Shown piece after piece: positions 44,159 through 56,590 of a stretch of 64,000 nt of DNA. Source of the stretch: Basidiobolus meristosporus CBS 931.73 (lineage: Eukaryota; Basidiobolomycota; Basidiobolomycetes; Basidiobolales; Basidiobolaceae); assembly GCA_002104905.1 (NCBI GenBank), contig MCFE01000297.1, positions 1 to 64,000 on the forward strand. The letters are read 5' to 3'. Numbering within the stretch: the stretch's first letter is position 1; every line of letters starts with the position of its first letter. A program made the position numbers and the translations under genes. The notes below the pieces were generated by a model. It was given only the letters and a program-made list of their open reading frames with translations, was not told the DNA's origin and searched no databases.

Positions 44159-45501
44159 ATGATCTCCAAAAATCAAGAATGGAAGAATGCTGTATAACAA
44201 ATCCTGGCCCAGCAGCAACAGTTACTCCAGATCCTTAGCCAGCTGCAGCAAGGAATGACTACCATGGCCCAAAGCCAGCAAAACCCTGTCAAGAGCCACT
44301 TTGGTGTGAAGGTCAACCTGGAACTTGGCTCTTCCAGATTGAAGAAGCTTTCAAGGCTAAGGGAATTGTTCCAGAAAGCAATATACATTATGCAGCCTCT
44401 TACCTGGCAGACACAGCTTTACAGTGGTGCTACAACAAGATCAGGTCAGCCACCACAATAGGATGTTCTACAATCTCTACCTGGGATGAGTTTGTGTCAG
44501 AAATTCAGGATACCTTTGAGCCCCCACACCAACAGACACTACTAAGAAGAAAGTTAAAGACACTCAGACAGAAAGGAATGGCCCAAGAGTATATCTATGA
44601 ATATAGATGTCTACTTGGGCAAATTGAAAGAATGGACCCTCTGGATCAAGTTGAATACTCTATTGATGGGTTGAAAGAAAGAATTTGTAAGGAAGTGAAT
44701 TATCAAAGACCTCAGACTATTGAAAAAGCCATCAAGATTGCCATTGACTATTACTCAGCTATGTTTGATGTTGGGAAGCCTACAATGACTAATCAGAGAG
44801 GCTACAATCACTATGAAAGAAGACAATCAGAAGCAGCGCCAAAGGAAATAGATGCTATGCAGATGAACCCTACCTCAGAGGAATGTAAGAAGAAAGGACT
44901 TTGCTTCAACTGCCACCAGCAGGGACATATTGCAAAGTACTGCCCTCTGAGAAGAAATGGACACCAGCCATCAAGAACCTTTAACCATATTGAGGCCATG
45001 GAGCATAGTAACATGGAGGACAAACTTGAAGAAGACTCAGAACTCACCTTCCATATGACAGAAGAATACCTATCCCAGGTGACCTCAAACTCAGGAAAGC
45101 TATTGTACTTGAATGGAATAATTGATGAAGCACCTGCCAAGATCATGATAGACTCAGGAGCATTGCATGAGTACTTGTCAGAGCAATTTGCTTTGAAAGC
45201 TGTAATCAACTTGGAACCCACCAAATCAACTTCAGTCTCAACAGCTGATGGGAGCTCTCACATAATCAACTGTATTACTCAGCCAGTAAGGATGAAGATC
45301 AATGACTATGAAGAAGAGCTACAAGCCTATATATTTGGGAACTGTAAGTTTGACCTTGTACTTGGGAAAGCCTGGCTATTTTGTTGTAATCCATCAATCA
45401 ATTGGAGAACCCATGCAACTCAGATTCAGAAGGACAACAAGACTTATGAGCTATTACCTGCCAGACTGGATTTTAACTTGGTCAATTCCAGTGTGTGTTA
45501 A
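44159..45501 (+). pseudogene. gag-pro: gypsy-2b Gag-protease, mostly open
   Basis: The start ATG is at 44159-44161 (MISKNQEWK). One TAA interrupts early, and a deletion and frameshift fall near 44310 and 44470. From 44494 to 45501 the frame is open for 335 residues: Gag (EIQDTFEPPHQQTLLRRKLK), an intact zinc knuckle CFNCHQQGHIAKYC (CX2CX4HX4C) and a protease with an intact MIDSGA active site near 45151 and FDLVLGKAWL near 45350. It ends at TAA 45499-45501, while the ancestral frame probably continued into RT. It is the least damaged gypsy-2 coding region here. Confidence 0.83.
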
Positions 45502-45699
45502 ACAAGTGAACTTAGCACAACATAGTTCTATAGAGCACTAAGAAAAGGCACCCAGATGTTTCTCATGGTAGTATTACAGGAGGATTCCTCTACTCCAGTA
45601 CCCCAGAAGGTCCAGACTCTTCTGAAAAGTATTCAGACATATTTCCAGAAGAGCTTGTAAGCCTACCACCAATCAGAGAGGTGGATCATACAATTGAAA

Positions 45700-46219
45700 C
45701 AGGAGATAGCCCTCCAGTTAGTAAGACACCTTACAGAATAAGTCCATTGGAGTTGGAAGAGGTGAAGAGACAAATAGATCAGTTACTGGAGCAAGGATGT
45801 ATCAGACCCAGTAAGTCACCTTGGGGAGCACCAGCACTTTTATGAAGTAGAAGGATGGAACACTTAGGATGTGCATTGACTACAGAGCCCTGAACTCAGT
45901 TACCGTCAAGAATAAGTACCCCATACCTTGGATTGAGGAGCTTTTAGACCAACTCAATGGAGCCACTATTTTCAGCAAGATTGACCTCATGTCAGGATAC
46001 AACCAGATTAGGGTGAAACCAGAAGATATCCCTAAGACAGCATTCAGGATCAGATATGGACATTATGAGTACTTAGTCATGAGTTTTGGCCTCACTAATG
46101 CCCCTGCAACATTCATGACGCTGATGCAGACTGTCTTTCAGGAGTACTTAGACAAGTTTGTGATAATCTACCTGGATGACATATTGTTATACAGCAAGAC
46201 AGAAGAGGATCATTGTCAT
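45700..46219 (+). pseudogene. gypsy-2b reverse transcriptase fragment with intact YLDD
   Basis: It begins with DHTIETGDSPPVSKTPYRI, and GCIRPSKSPWGAPALL leads to a short break near 45844. From 45869 an open frame runs [40 protein letters not shown] and [19 protein letters not shown] to the catalytic YLDD at 46169-46180. The polymerase palm is thus complete up to the active site, then the sequence switches to unrelated DNA after KTEEDH. Confidence 0.82.
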
Positions 46220-46400
46220 AAAGCTGGTCAATAATCTCAGAGGTATTATGATGGGAATTCTCCGCATATACAAAGTAGCTGCTCTTGATCCACTTTTCAG
46301 TTTTGCCATCATATTCCCATTGCCCTTTTGTATCCGCACAACATACAAAATGATTTTCTTTTACTTCTTTCATCCCAGCATTGAGCATATTCTGTAAATA
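46220..46400 (-). pseudogene. Unrecognised protein fragment fused to gypsy-2b
   Basis: On the minus strand a frame from 46388 reads MLNAGMKEVKENHFVCCADT, then GQWEYDGKTEKWIKSSYFVY, then [20 protein letters not shown], before running into RT antisense sequence. The composition is protein-like (charged, aromatic, Cys pair) and differs from any element here. It may be a captured or neighbouring gene fragment. Function unknown. Confidence 0.35.
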
Positions 46401-46642
46401 TTATGATAGAAAACATCACTGCCAAAGATTCAGAGGTGCTGCAGGTCTGTTTTTGAGCTTGTGTAAGCTTTGAAGGGTGAAAATTCATACAGTGCCATTA
46501 TGGATGTATACAGTGTCAGCAACTGATTGAGCCCTACACCTGCAGTCCACACCCTTATCATGTAAATCTTCTCATCCATACTATTGCACTATTTGCCTAT
46601 TTCACTACTCTATTTTGTTGTGGAATATATGGAATAGCGGTG

Positions 46643-46978
46643 TGTTTGATATGAGCTACCATCAGAATGTTTAACTGAGATCAGTTTTTAGTCAAATTAG
46701 TGGGTTTGAGGCTTAACCTATTTGCTGATCAGTGTTATCAATCAAATCAGTTGTATTAGTTGTCAGATGAATTAGCAGACCCTTAGCAGACAGATATAGA
46801 TATATTAAGAAAGATACAATAGGCTGATGAGGATACAATCATATGTGTTATCAGCTATAATCTGTATTAGGAAATCAATGGGTCACAAATTGATCTGGCT
46901 AACTATGTAAGAAAGCTGCTGGGACCCCAATAAAAATCAGTTTGAGTTTTAGTAAATACAATATTGGCTAAACTCAAA
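46643..46978 (+). repeat. Diverged gypsy-2 LTR
   Basis: TGTTTGATATGAGCTACCAT, AGATATAGATATATTAAG, a GATGAGGATACAATCA stretch and GCTGCTGGGACCCCAATAAA follow the gypsy-2 LTR order. It ends near TTGGCTAAACTC, before an A-rich then T-rich run. Confidence 0.65.
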
Positions 46979-47616
46979 AAAAGGAGGGTTTTTTTACAAA
47001 GAGGGGCAAGGTGGCAAAGTGTGATAAGAAATGTGGTAAAAGATAGGAAAATTGTGCTCATAAAATATGGTAAAAAATGCATAATTTTGAGTTAAGAGAG
47101 ATACAAAAGTTGGCTGGATATAGTATGGAAGAGGAGGGGGTATTAGAGATAGGTAAATTCCATGAACTCCTGATGCTCTGCCTAGCTTGTTTGCCACTTC
47201 AATGTCACCTACACAAACTCAAATTAATTTGGATGAAGTAATTGCAACCAAAAATAAGTTAATTTTTTGCCAATTGGTTCATTTGCTCTATACAAATGTA
47301 TACTAGTCTCCAGTGCACATCTTCAAGTCAGTATTATCAGTTTCAGCACCTTTGATATTCTCAAGTATAATGATCCTGCATTGTAACTTGCTTACAGTGT
47401 GATCCCTTTTACACAAAGCTAAGTTTGGTCCATAACCACTCAGAATTGAGGAGCTGAGATTTGTAAGCACAAATTTAGTCCCTGAGTAGTTTCTTTACTC
47501 ACTATGAGTAGCCTTTAGCTATTTCACTCCGTAGTTGCTGTTCACAGCACCGGGCCGGTTCTGGGCTACAGCAGTCATATCTTGTTGCTGCTGGCTAAGC
47601 ATCTGGAGTAGCCAAA
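46979..47616. other. Unassigned AT-rich sequence
   Basis: A7 and T7 tracts at the left edge, then AT-rich DNA. A small CpG-containing GC-rich patch (CACCGGGCCGGTTC) occurs near 47550. No gene recognised. Confidence 0.3.
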
Positions 47617-47760
47617 TCATCTTCACCCAATTTGATCTTGCTCAGTATATCCCTATTAGTGTGATAAGAACATGCTGACTCATCCGCTAATTAACACTAC
47701 TTATTTATAGAATACATAGGTATATTGATAGGCCCAACATACAACTACTAATTGACAAAA
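47617..47760 (-). repeat. Decayed gypsy-2 LTR fragment 1
   Basis: The inverse of the gypsy-2 LTR middle: CATCTTCACCCAATTTGATC, CTCAGTATATCC, GTGATAAGAACATGCTGA, each a mutated match to the same order in 48990-49075. Confidence 0.45.
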
Positions 47761-48900
47761 GACTGATGCTGCTTAGATAGCCAAGTTGCTGTTTGTAACA
47801 AGGATACTCCATATCTAAAGCATATTACTGCTATCCAAGAGCCAGCACTGAGTACACCTCAAGTGTTGAAGATGATTAAGTTATCAGCAATACAACTGGC
47901 TTTTTTAGGCACAATAAATGGTAATACTCTGACATTTGTGAGATCCAGAGTACTTGGCCACTATCTGCAGCACATTGTTTGTATTCAAACACTGATACTG
48001 ACAATGCCATCTTTCCATAGAAAAACTGATCAGAAATTTCATGCAATTGCAATCAAGCTGGAGAGTCATCATTTAGTAGCAAGAATACTCAATTAGTCAA
48101 TAATTGGGAATCTTGAGATGGAAGTATTTGGCTCACCATATAGGTCTCTGCAACCACTGTATCCATTCCCAACTCCATTTTGTTTGGCATGCAGTGAAAT
48201 TGCAAGAACTGCTAACTTGCAACTGGCTCCATATGCCAATATCATGAATTTTATTACCTTAAGGCTAATATGATTACAAAGAGTTAGCTTTTAGGGGATA
48301 CTTAGGACATGCCAGAGCTGTGGAGGTAGGGACACAACTACCTCTGATACCAAGGAGCTAAGTGGTCCTGGGGTTGTTGTAATTAGTCACATAAGTATGT
48401 TAGATATCACCAAGGCAAAGTCAATTTTGTCATCTTCTAAAACCAATTTCAGATGAAGTGAACAAAAGGGCACATAGGAATGAAACTGTGATCCAGGGGA
48501 AGAAGAAAAGTTGTCTTGGTACTCCACAGTGCTTTACAGAGACTCTAAAAGTGCACATTGCTATAGTGGCTGCAACTAAGCATATAACGCCAGATTAATA
48601 TGTAAACAGCAATACCAGACATGGGGCAGCTTTACAAAAACACAATGAGAGGTTGTATGGCCAATGTGACAGGAGTTTTGCACCTGCAGCAGATATGCAT
48701 ATATGTAGTGGTTAGTTATTTGTGGCCTTTGTACTTATTAATTGAACTATATATCAAAAACCAATGTGCTTTGTCAATAGAAAAGTGGTGGTTTTTGTTT
48801 CATCTAGATTGCATTCTTGAGAGCCTTGCATTCTCTGTCACAACTCTGGATATAAGAGTTGTAAAATAAAAGAGATTTAGATAGTATTAAATTTGCTAAA
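47761..48900. other. Unassigned sequence
   Basis: No family matched. Short open frames at 47863-48096 and 48621-48869 look accidental, as neither has domain-like composition. Confidence 0.3.
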
Positions 48901-49120
48901 ACATCAACTGATTGTTATTGAGGTTCCAGCAGCTCCTTAAATACATCATGCCACATCAGTTCCTGATTAATTATTTTCCTGATATAAGTTGTGGCTAATG
49001 ACTTATTTCCATGCAGCATCATCACCGAATTAGATCCCACTCAATATATCTATTTCTGAGTGATAAGGATCTGCTGATTAATACTACTAATTTAATAGAT
49101 AACACTGTTCAAATATTAGA
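48901..49120 (-). repeat. Decayed gypsy-2 LTR fragment 2
   Basis: TTATTGAGGTTCCAGCAGCT, CCTTAAATACATCATGCCA, CATCATCACCGAATTAGATC, CCACTCAATATATC and GATAAGGATCTGCTGATTAA are the inverse of the gypsy-2 LTR order. Confidence 0.6.
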
Positions 49121-49125
49121 GAGGT

Positions 49126-49453
49126 ATGTTGGAACTGAAATGGATAATTAGAAGACTTACATGATATTTACTTGTTGATTTATGGAGTTGCAACACAGTA
49201 TTTTTACTTATTGCAGAACTACATGAAATAACTACTTGTTCATTACTAGGGAGTCTCATCAGTACATGTGCTGAGTTTCAGCTTATTTTGACAAGTTTCA
49301 GATTTTCCTAAAATTTGGAACTTCACTAATTTCTGATAATTTGAAAATTTCTCACAAACTAATTTCTAGGTTGATACTTGGAAATATGCCATTTAAATAG
49401 GTGCTAGTTCATAATATACTAATAACTAGGTGGACTGCTAATAACTTTAACAC
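49126..49453 (-). repeat. gypsy-3 LTR, 3' copy
   Basis: On the plus strand TGTTGGAACTGAAATGG to ATAACTTTAACA. It matches 52018-52346 over its length, including GACAAGTTTCAGATTTTCCT exactly. Confidence 0.65.
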
Positions 49454-52017
49454 TCCCACTCACATAATTTATTCCTGTACTTTTGAACTTGCTATGGTGT
49501 TGTGTACCTTGTGGTTGAAATTAAACCTTCAATTGTCCATTGTACCTATTGGACTGATGTTTTCTCCAATATATGTTAAGGATTGCATATTGTTTGTAAT
49601 AACCAAGCATAAGTCCATATTGTTAATTAAATACCTCAGATCAAATTACTTCAGGTCTCAATACTGATCCCATCACACAATATCTCCTGATGAGTATTAT
49701 CCACTTGATTGGAGGAAACCTTTGAGATACTGATTGTATCCCACCGTGCTTTCTATTGTTAGATAGCTACATTCTCAAGCTCTCTGTTGTCCCTTACTTG
49801 AGTAAAAGTGGTCAATCATTGGTGAACTCAAGGTGAGGTCTTCTCTCCAGTAGATCTGGATCATTCACAGTTCCAGTAAATTGTAAAATTCACTTAGACT
49901 ATCCTCCATATATCCATAAATGGATCCAGATAATAGGTTTTCTCATATACACCATATATGATCTGCTGAGACCAACAAATGTTCAGCATTGTAGTTGCTT
50001 TTATTCTTCACTGGGTGATCAAGTATTTCCTCCTCAAGACTAGAGCTTTGAATGGTATCTAGCCTAGGTTTTCTTCATTCCATATCTGGTATATTGTACT
50101 CCCACTGAAGCTACATCATCTGGTGCTTCCTGCCTTGTAAAACTGACTTAGATAGATTATATACATCCTTCTGATCTAGACATAACCTTCTTGAACCAAT
50201 ATTTTAGTCACAGCACTCAGATCTTCCGCTTACATCTTGATAGGCTGATTTGGTATATCAGAGCACCATAGCCTGAGTGTTATCTATTCATGGAGGCTTC
50301 ATCCTAAAAAGGATGGATCTTTTCACATATACCATTGAACTTAACCCTTACAACTGGATCAGGCACTTTCCAATTGTGTAAGTCTTCCATAACAGCCCTG
50401 ATAAGCAACTGTTACTTTTGATAAAATATTACAGCATAGAGCTTGACTGACAGTGCTAATGGGCAGGCCCATGATCTTCTGCACCCATTATGATCCTTAG
50501 GTTGGCCCTTGATACCACTGTTCTAGCTCCAACTGCAAGGAAGTTGACTTCATTATTCAGAGTAATTGTGACATTGCCTGTGAGTATGTAGGCTCCCTTG
50601 GACAACTCTGCTGCTTTCTCAAGCCTTAGTACACCATTACCCTTTTGGGATAGGATTGCTGGATCCTATCTGGTGTTCTAGATAGTCCAAATCTGGCTTT
50701 GGTATCACCTAACTCCACTTAGAAACTGAAAACCTATTGGCAATAGGTTTTTGTTCCATAACTGGTCATAAGGATGCATGTTGCTGTATTTTCCTTTTTG
50801 GTCTAGATCTGGATCATGCAAGTAGCATATCCACAGTTTGTCAGATTCTCTAGAGTGCTTAGGAGCCTCCTGTCTTCAAAGCACATTTATTCTGGGATGT
50901 TTCACTCAAATCAGTGATCCATTTAGATCTGTCATGACTTTCCTCAGGCTTGATCAAATTTGATTAACTTAACTTCCTTAAAAAGGCATTTCTCTCAGTA
51001 TGTTGGTAGCAGATCTCATCATTGTAGCTTGACCGGTAGCTGGAAGCTGTAAGTAAGTTGATCTGATTATATTAGCAAGATTAGCATCACATCTATGTTA
51101 ATATGGATGATTTTTTATCTCTGTATGTATGATATATGTACTAGTGTAGGGCAACTAGAATACTCCTTAATAGTGCTTCATATATATTCTATAGTGTATA
51201 TAGAGACTATATGCATATACTTTGGTTAAGATCTCTAGTAGCACTTTTTTTGATGGTAGTAGAAATTCCATGTTTAGACATATATGGGTATATCTCCTCC
51301 CACTGTTTCTGATACCTAATTTAGACCAGTAGCTTGTCTTATTAGTGTCTCACAGATCCTCAGGATTATTGGTACTGAGATAGTACCACTGGTATACATG
51401 TGTACCACTCCTAAGTTAACATGTCTTGGATCAATGAACTTTAGCCAAATATATATATATTATATTATACATCATTCTGATCCTCAGAGTTTAGGCAAGC
51501 TGATCCATATATCTGTCTGCATATCCAACTCCAAACTAGGGCAGCAGGTAGCTCCAAAGTGTTTGCACTTCATTTCATCCCATGTGGCTACAGACTTGTG
51601 TAAATTCACTGCAACAATGCAAGTACTTCATTGACTGAAATAGTCTAATCCAAGCCCAGGTATATGTAAATCTTCATTATAGCTCCTCTATATTATGATA
51701 GTAGGAATCAAAATATTAATACATTTACCATGTGACAAGCCTTCTGCACATTTCATAAATTGAAGTTTGTCCAACATGACCTCCTTGACATATGACCTTT
51801 TTCATTGCTTAGTGTCTTCTTTAAGAGTCAAGGCTTCTCTCTCCCTAACAACATAGCCCATATAGCAATTCTTTGCAGTGGCAGTACTTTTTTATCTTTT
51901 GTAACTTCAGGTAGACAAGGCAGTCTTTGTCTAGAGTAAAGAGACATCACTAGAGCAATGTAGACACCCAAGATATAGCAAGTGTGGGGCTGATAGCTGG
52001 TTGAAACACTGGAGAGA

Positions 52018-52346
52018 TAAATTGGAAGTAAAATGGATAATTAGAAGATTTACATGATATTCACTTGTTGATATATTGAGTTGCAACACAGTATTTATAC
52101 ATATTGCAGAGCTACATAAATGCAACTACTTGTTAATAATTAGAGGAGCATCAGGAGGGTATGTGCAAAGTTTCAGCTTGTTTTGACAAGTTTCAGATTT
52201 TCCTAAAATTCTGTACTTCACTAATTTCTAATAATTTGCAAATATCTTGCAAGCTAATTTCTAAGTTGATATTTGGAAATATGGCACTCAGCAAAGTGCT
52301 AGTTCATAATATATTAAGAATTAGGTGGACTCCTAATTATTTCAAC
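52018..52346 (-). repeat. gypsy-3 LTR, 5' copy
   Basis: Diverged direct repeat of 49126-49453, ending TAATTATTTCAACA on the plus strand. Confidence 0.65.
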
Positions 52347-52469
52347 AAACACTTTTATATGGATAGGCTCAACATCTAACTCATTGATTAAACTAAAACT
52401 AATCTAACTCAAATATTCAAGCAGTAGATCATAGCATCTTTGCAGATGTCATACTGACCAAAGTCAAGA

Positions 52470-52910
52470 TATCCAGCAGCACAGGGAATTCAAGGGAAGT
52501 CTTAGAATCTGTAAACTTGTAATAGGCATGTGAAGATTCTTGAAAGAGAAGCTCTCTCTTCATTTTTCAGCTTTGCAAGCTATATGTATTAAATTTCCGA
52601 ATGATCAAAGTTCTTGAGTAAGTGCCTTAGCAAAGCATATGATATATTGCTACAATTGTGCAATGATGCAGACTTGTCATAGGTGCAGTGCCTGTGTACA
52701 ATGCATTTAATTTGACTGACAAGATGAAGTGTTAGATGGAATGGAAGTAACAATTCCAAACCTAGCACTTAGTGCTGATAACTTTCATTATAAACTTTTT
52801 TCATCAAAATTCCTCAAGTACGGCTTCAAATGATTGACATTAAGCAGCTTTGTATGAGGCTATATTCTAGGATAGACTGATTAACATTATTTTATGCTTT
52901 TGTGCCTTGA
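52470..52910 (+). repeat. Dispersed repeat R3, copy 2
   Basis: Same order of conserved stretches as 31740-32180. Neither copy has visible ends, and both lie beside decayed elements. Confidence 0.5.
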
Positions 52911-54145
52911 AGTATTAAATTTTTGAACTTACCCTTGTATGTTACCATAGCAAATGGTAAAAAAAAATCATTGCAAAATTGGTCTTGATATATTGTATTA
53001 GTGCAATACTTCATTGCGGTCGAGTGTGAAGTAGTTTCTAATGAGCTAGAAAGGTTGTGAGATATAGAGCTACATCTTGCTGATATTAAGCCACTGTATG
53101 CTTTATTTTTGGAGGAGATCCATTGCTATGTTTTTCTTGAGGATGAAGTTACACAGAATGCATGAGTGCAAGCAACAGCTGAAGGCATTGTTGCAATTGG
53201 AGAAGTGCATTAGATATAAAATACCTCTCAAAAAAGTAATAATTGCTAGAATCCTGTTTATTTTCTTGAATCTAAGTAATTATTTCATTGTAGAAATATT
53301 AAATTTATAACACCAAACTGAGGGGGCATTTCTGTATTCAAGAGCTTTCAGTAACAGCTTCATGGCTAGTACTTTATGTTTAGCAATAGTACCAATTTAA
53401 TCTTGCCTATTGGAAAATAGTCATCAGATAATAGATCAGAAGCAAGGTGGCAAAGTTAAGGCTGTAAAGGCATCCTACAATGACTAAGACTAGTCCTGAA
53501 TTGCTGAGTAGATTTTTAGTTGCTGAATGATACCAAATAGTCATTGTTCCAACACATATGTATTTGTAAGTCAGTACCTACAGGAGTTGAGGTCTATCCT
53601 ATAAGGTCATTGGTGTGTAACAACAAGTATTTGCAGTTTGCTGATTCACTGGCACTATTTGGCAAGCATGTCAAGAGCTTTAATCAGGACCAAGCAAAAT
53701 CTTGCTGAAGCAAATTTGTGATTCAGAACTTACTAAGTCCTGATATTGATGGCTGTGTTTAATAACTGACCATCACTCTGTCTATTGGAGAGTTGCAATA
53801 AAATATTTTTTGTAATCAATGTGTAAGTGACAACTATCTCCAATTACTTGATAGTTCAGCTTAAGGAGCTATGAACAAATAGCAAGCAGCCAATCTTTAG
53901 CAAGTTCAGCATGATATTTTCCCTAAGAAAAAAAATTGACTAAAGGCCAGCAAAATACCATCATAGTGTCAGCTGAATTCCAAGTGTCTCTAAATTGACA
54001 ACTCTCAAAATCTCTGTTCTGAGCAGATGGGCAGGCAAGTAAACAAGTTGTCCAGGAGGAGAGTAGGCAAACTAGCATCCATACCAAATTTAGTATTTAG
54101 CTGCTCATTATTTTCATCAAAAATTGCATTTGAAATTTTGAACCC
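52911..54145. other. Unassigned AT-rich sequence
   Basis: No gene or matched repeat. A short frame at 53077-53310 (LILSHCMLYFWRRS) lacks support. Confidence 0.3.
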
Positions 54146-54215
54146 AAAACACCAGCTGAATACCAGCAGAATTCCATCAGAATTCCATCAGAATACCAGC
54201 AAAATACCAGCTAAA
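54146..54215 (+). repeat. Short imperfect tandem repeat, about 11-bp unit
   Basis: Units such as ATCAGAATTCC, ATCAGAATACC and AGCAAAATACC follow one another six to seven times with small changes. Confidence 0.6.
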
Positions 54216-54794
54216 AATTAGATGAATTCAAAGTTTGAGATTTTTCATAGGGTTTTGTGCTCATTGATTCCCTTTCATCTTGGTCTCTAGCAAGTGTTGC
54301 AGGATCTTGTACCCCATCTGCCAGTCCAAGCATCATGTACTTGTGACATTAGAGTATTGTCTTAAGTAGTGCCCTTCAAGAAGTGTCAAACCACTTGGCT
54401 TGCACAATGCTGCACTAAGATTCCACTTCAAGTACTATTGTAAACCTGTGGCTCCTTGCATTGCTACTAAGGTCATTAGTAGCAGTTCCACTTAGTATAC
54501 TATGGCAGATGTGATGGATGTGGTAGTAAAGAATACCTTTCCCAGTAAGCTAATCTTTTCTTTAGAATTGCATCTCTAACTTTTGTGCAAACAGATTTCA
54601 GCATAGAGCTAACTCCTCTTAAGTATTTTGGGATTTGCACATTTTTTATTAATATACTACCTTTATTACTAGTGAAAGCTACTGCATATGCTTTGGATTT
54701 GTTTGATGCCAGTTTGACAAAATGTTTCTTTCTTTTACCTGATCCCTTTTAGAGCAAGGACCCTAACTGCTGCTAAGACTGTGAGCTTCATTTA
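54216..54794. other. Unassigned sequence
   Basis: Nothing recognisable; stops in all frames. Confidence 0.3.
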
Positions 54795-55250
54795 TTGATT
54801 CCATCTGGAACCTTCAACCACCTTTCAGAAAGTTCCTGACCATTCTAAACCATTGTTACACAATGGAACATTCCACAGAAGCTTCTCATTTTATTTTTCA
54901 TAGTCCAGCACCATATATGGAAATACCAGGTCACATGACTTAGTCACACAATCAGGTGACCCAATCCATTTCCCCATCCTGTCTCAGTGCCTTGCCTTCT
55001 ATATTATTATCCCCAGCACTGCTGCTGTGCCTCACCCCACAACCCCATTAGTATTAGCTAATATCTCTTGGGATCAGTATAGCCAAAAAGTATATATAGT
55101 CCTATCCCCCCTTAAGTATTCCTCAGTCTGATAAACACAGGTCTTGATTAAACAGCCTTGTCTTGAATCCTGTCTTGCCTTGATGGTCCACACCCAAGTC
55201 CTTTCCTGCCGTGCCTAGCTTTTCCTCCTGCCTTGTGTCTATTCATAACA
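54795..55250 (+). repeat. Solo LTR of family B, diverged
   Basis: Matches 57144-57674 from the CTTTCAGAAAGTTCCTGACC region on: CACATGACTTAGTCACA, CCCCATTAGTATTAGC, AAGTATATATAGTCCTATCC, the CCTTGTCTTGAATCC repeats and an end of ATTCATAACA. The 5' end is decayed, so the start is approximate. Confidence 0.65.
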
Positions 55251-56590
55251 CAGGCTATACATGTAACTACTGGTTTCTTGCTTAGACACTACTGATTCTG
55301 GGAATTTGCTAATTTCAACTATGCCTGGTATAACTTCTTGCACCCCAATACTAGCCCAAAAAGAGGTTGAATGTTGAATCATAGGCAAAAGAGTAAAAGA
55401 TCTACACATTCAGCCAATTTTCTCCAAAATCATCATAACTCTTTTAGCATGCTCCATACTAACTGGAATATCTTTTCACTGCATTCTTTATTTTGGTAGT
55501 ACTAAAGAGCTCTTTGGCAAGTGTGGCAGCTTAATTAAAGGCTTAGGACTCCAATACCCACTGTACTAGGTTGGCTCTTCATTTGCTAACAAACCTTGTT
55601 ACACATTCTTTTGTTGCATTCTCCATTATGGTAAGAAAACGGTAGTGCATAGTATGATAGCTTCAAGATTCCTTATATTCAAGCCTTTATCTATTGCTTT
55701 TAACTGGGAATGGAAGCTTCTGGGACTTCTGTTGTCAAGGATGGTTGTATATGTGCTTGCAAGGCAATAGTTAATGTAGCAGTAGAGAAGTTTGTGGGCA
55801 TTGTTGTCTTCCTTGAGTACAAATAGCTTGCTTTGGACTGATTTGTTGACTTACAGCAGATTTAGAGCCCATTTTATTCCTGAAATACCAAGTTTTGTGC
55901 CAGAGAGTACCATAGGCTGCTTGGTAGCTAATTCCAGAGGGTTTCTACTGATCTGAACTATTAAAGCTGCTTTTATCTTTTTGGAACATAGCTGTAGGGT
56001 AGAAATGGAGCTTTGGCAGAAGCAAGATTCACCTTAAAAGTGTGTTCAATTATCCTTAATTTCTTAATAGTTATTTTCAGCATTAGGCTTGATTTGCAGG
56101 GCTAACCAATCTTTTTAGTGTCTTCAGAGTCAATCAATAGCATCTGGCTGAGTCTTGCACCATTATTTCTGGCTACATAGAGGGCAGGCACCAGGACTTT
56201 TGTATTGAATTTTATCCTCTGAAGTATACTACAATATCTGACATATCCTGTTGAGATTTCATGCCCCTTATGAGATTCCAGGACTGTGTACATCTTACCT
56301 GAGGCTTCATGCAAAGTCTCTGTTGTGCCAGATAGTCCAAATACAGCCAACATTGGTTTTGGCTCCATCTGAATATTCCCCCAATTTGAAGTGGTAATGT
56401 CTTCCCATTTTTTCTACTTTTTTGTTTGCTACTGATGGCCCAGGGGAAACTTTCTTTTGTGAGAAGATTTAGGACTCTCTTGTAGGTGGGATCATGGTGG
56501 GTTTGAGTGCCAAAGTCCTCATGACATTATTGGCCTGGAATATTTGACTATTTGCAAGTGCTATATTCAAAATGGGCATCCATTTAGTTC
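55251..56590. other. Mostly unassigned, with a gypsy protease-like fragment
   Basis: Apart from the minus-strand fragment at 56102-56368 nothing is recognisable. Confidence 0.3.
56102..56368 (-). pseudogene. Possible gypsy protease fragment
   Basis: An 88-residue frame with IKFNTKVLVPALYVARNNGA resembles the VxVPALVDSGA context of gypsy proteases, with the D-S-G replaced. The neighbouring DNA (GTGCCAGATAGTCCAAATAC) matches that around 50660-50700 in gypsy-3, so both probably derive from related elements. Weak evidence, given as a possibility. Confidence 0.35.

Larger units (their letters stand above)
43735..46978 (+). mobile_element. gypsy-2, copy b, internally deleted
   Basis: A complete 5' LTR, nearly intact gag-protease and the start of RT are followed at about 46220 by foreign sequence, and then by a diverged gypsy-2 LTR at 46643-46978. 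Whether that last LTR belongs to this copy is uncertain because it is more diverged than the 5' LTR. Confidence 0.75.
49126..52346 (-). mobile_element. Decayed LTR retrotransposon, probably gypsy (gypsy-3)
   Basis: Two direct repeats of about 325 bp (49126-49453 and 52018-52346) enclose 2.6 kb. Next to the left repeat, on the minus strand, stands GAGTGGGAG, a polypurine tract, so the element reads on the minus strand. Weak minus-strand homologies fit a gypsy order: a protease-like LNNEVNFLAVGARTVVSRA (about 50560), then an RT-start-like EDLSAVTKILVQEGYV (about 50230-50180). The internal region is too short for a complete element and all frames are closed. Confidence 0.5.

Noticed and set aside
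47863-48096. 77-residue plus-strand frame as a gene
   Set aside because: No domain-like composition, promoter or homologous copy in the window; length is within chance for AT-rich DNA.
54146-54215. CRISPR-like or regulatory array
   Set aside because: Units are about 11 bp, contiguous and without spacers; it is a simple degenerate tandem repeat.
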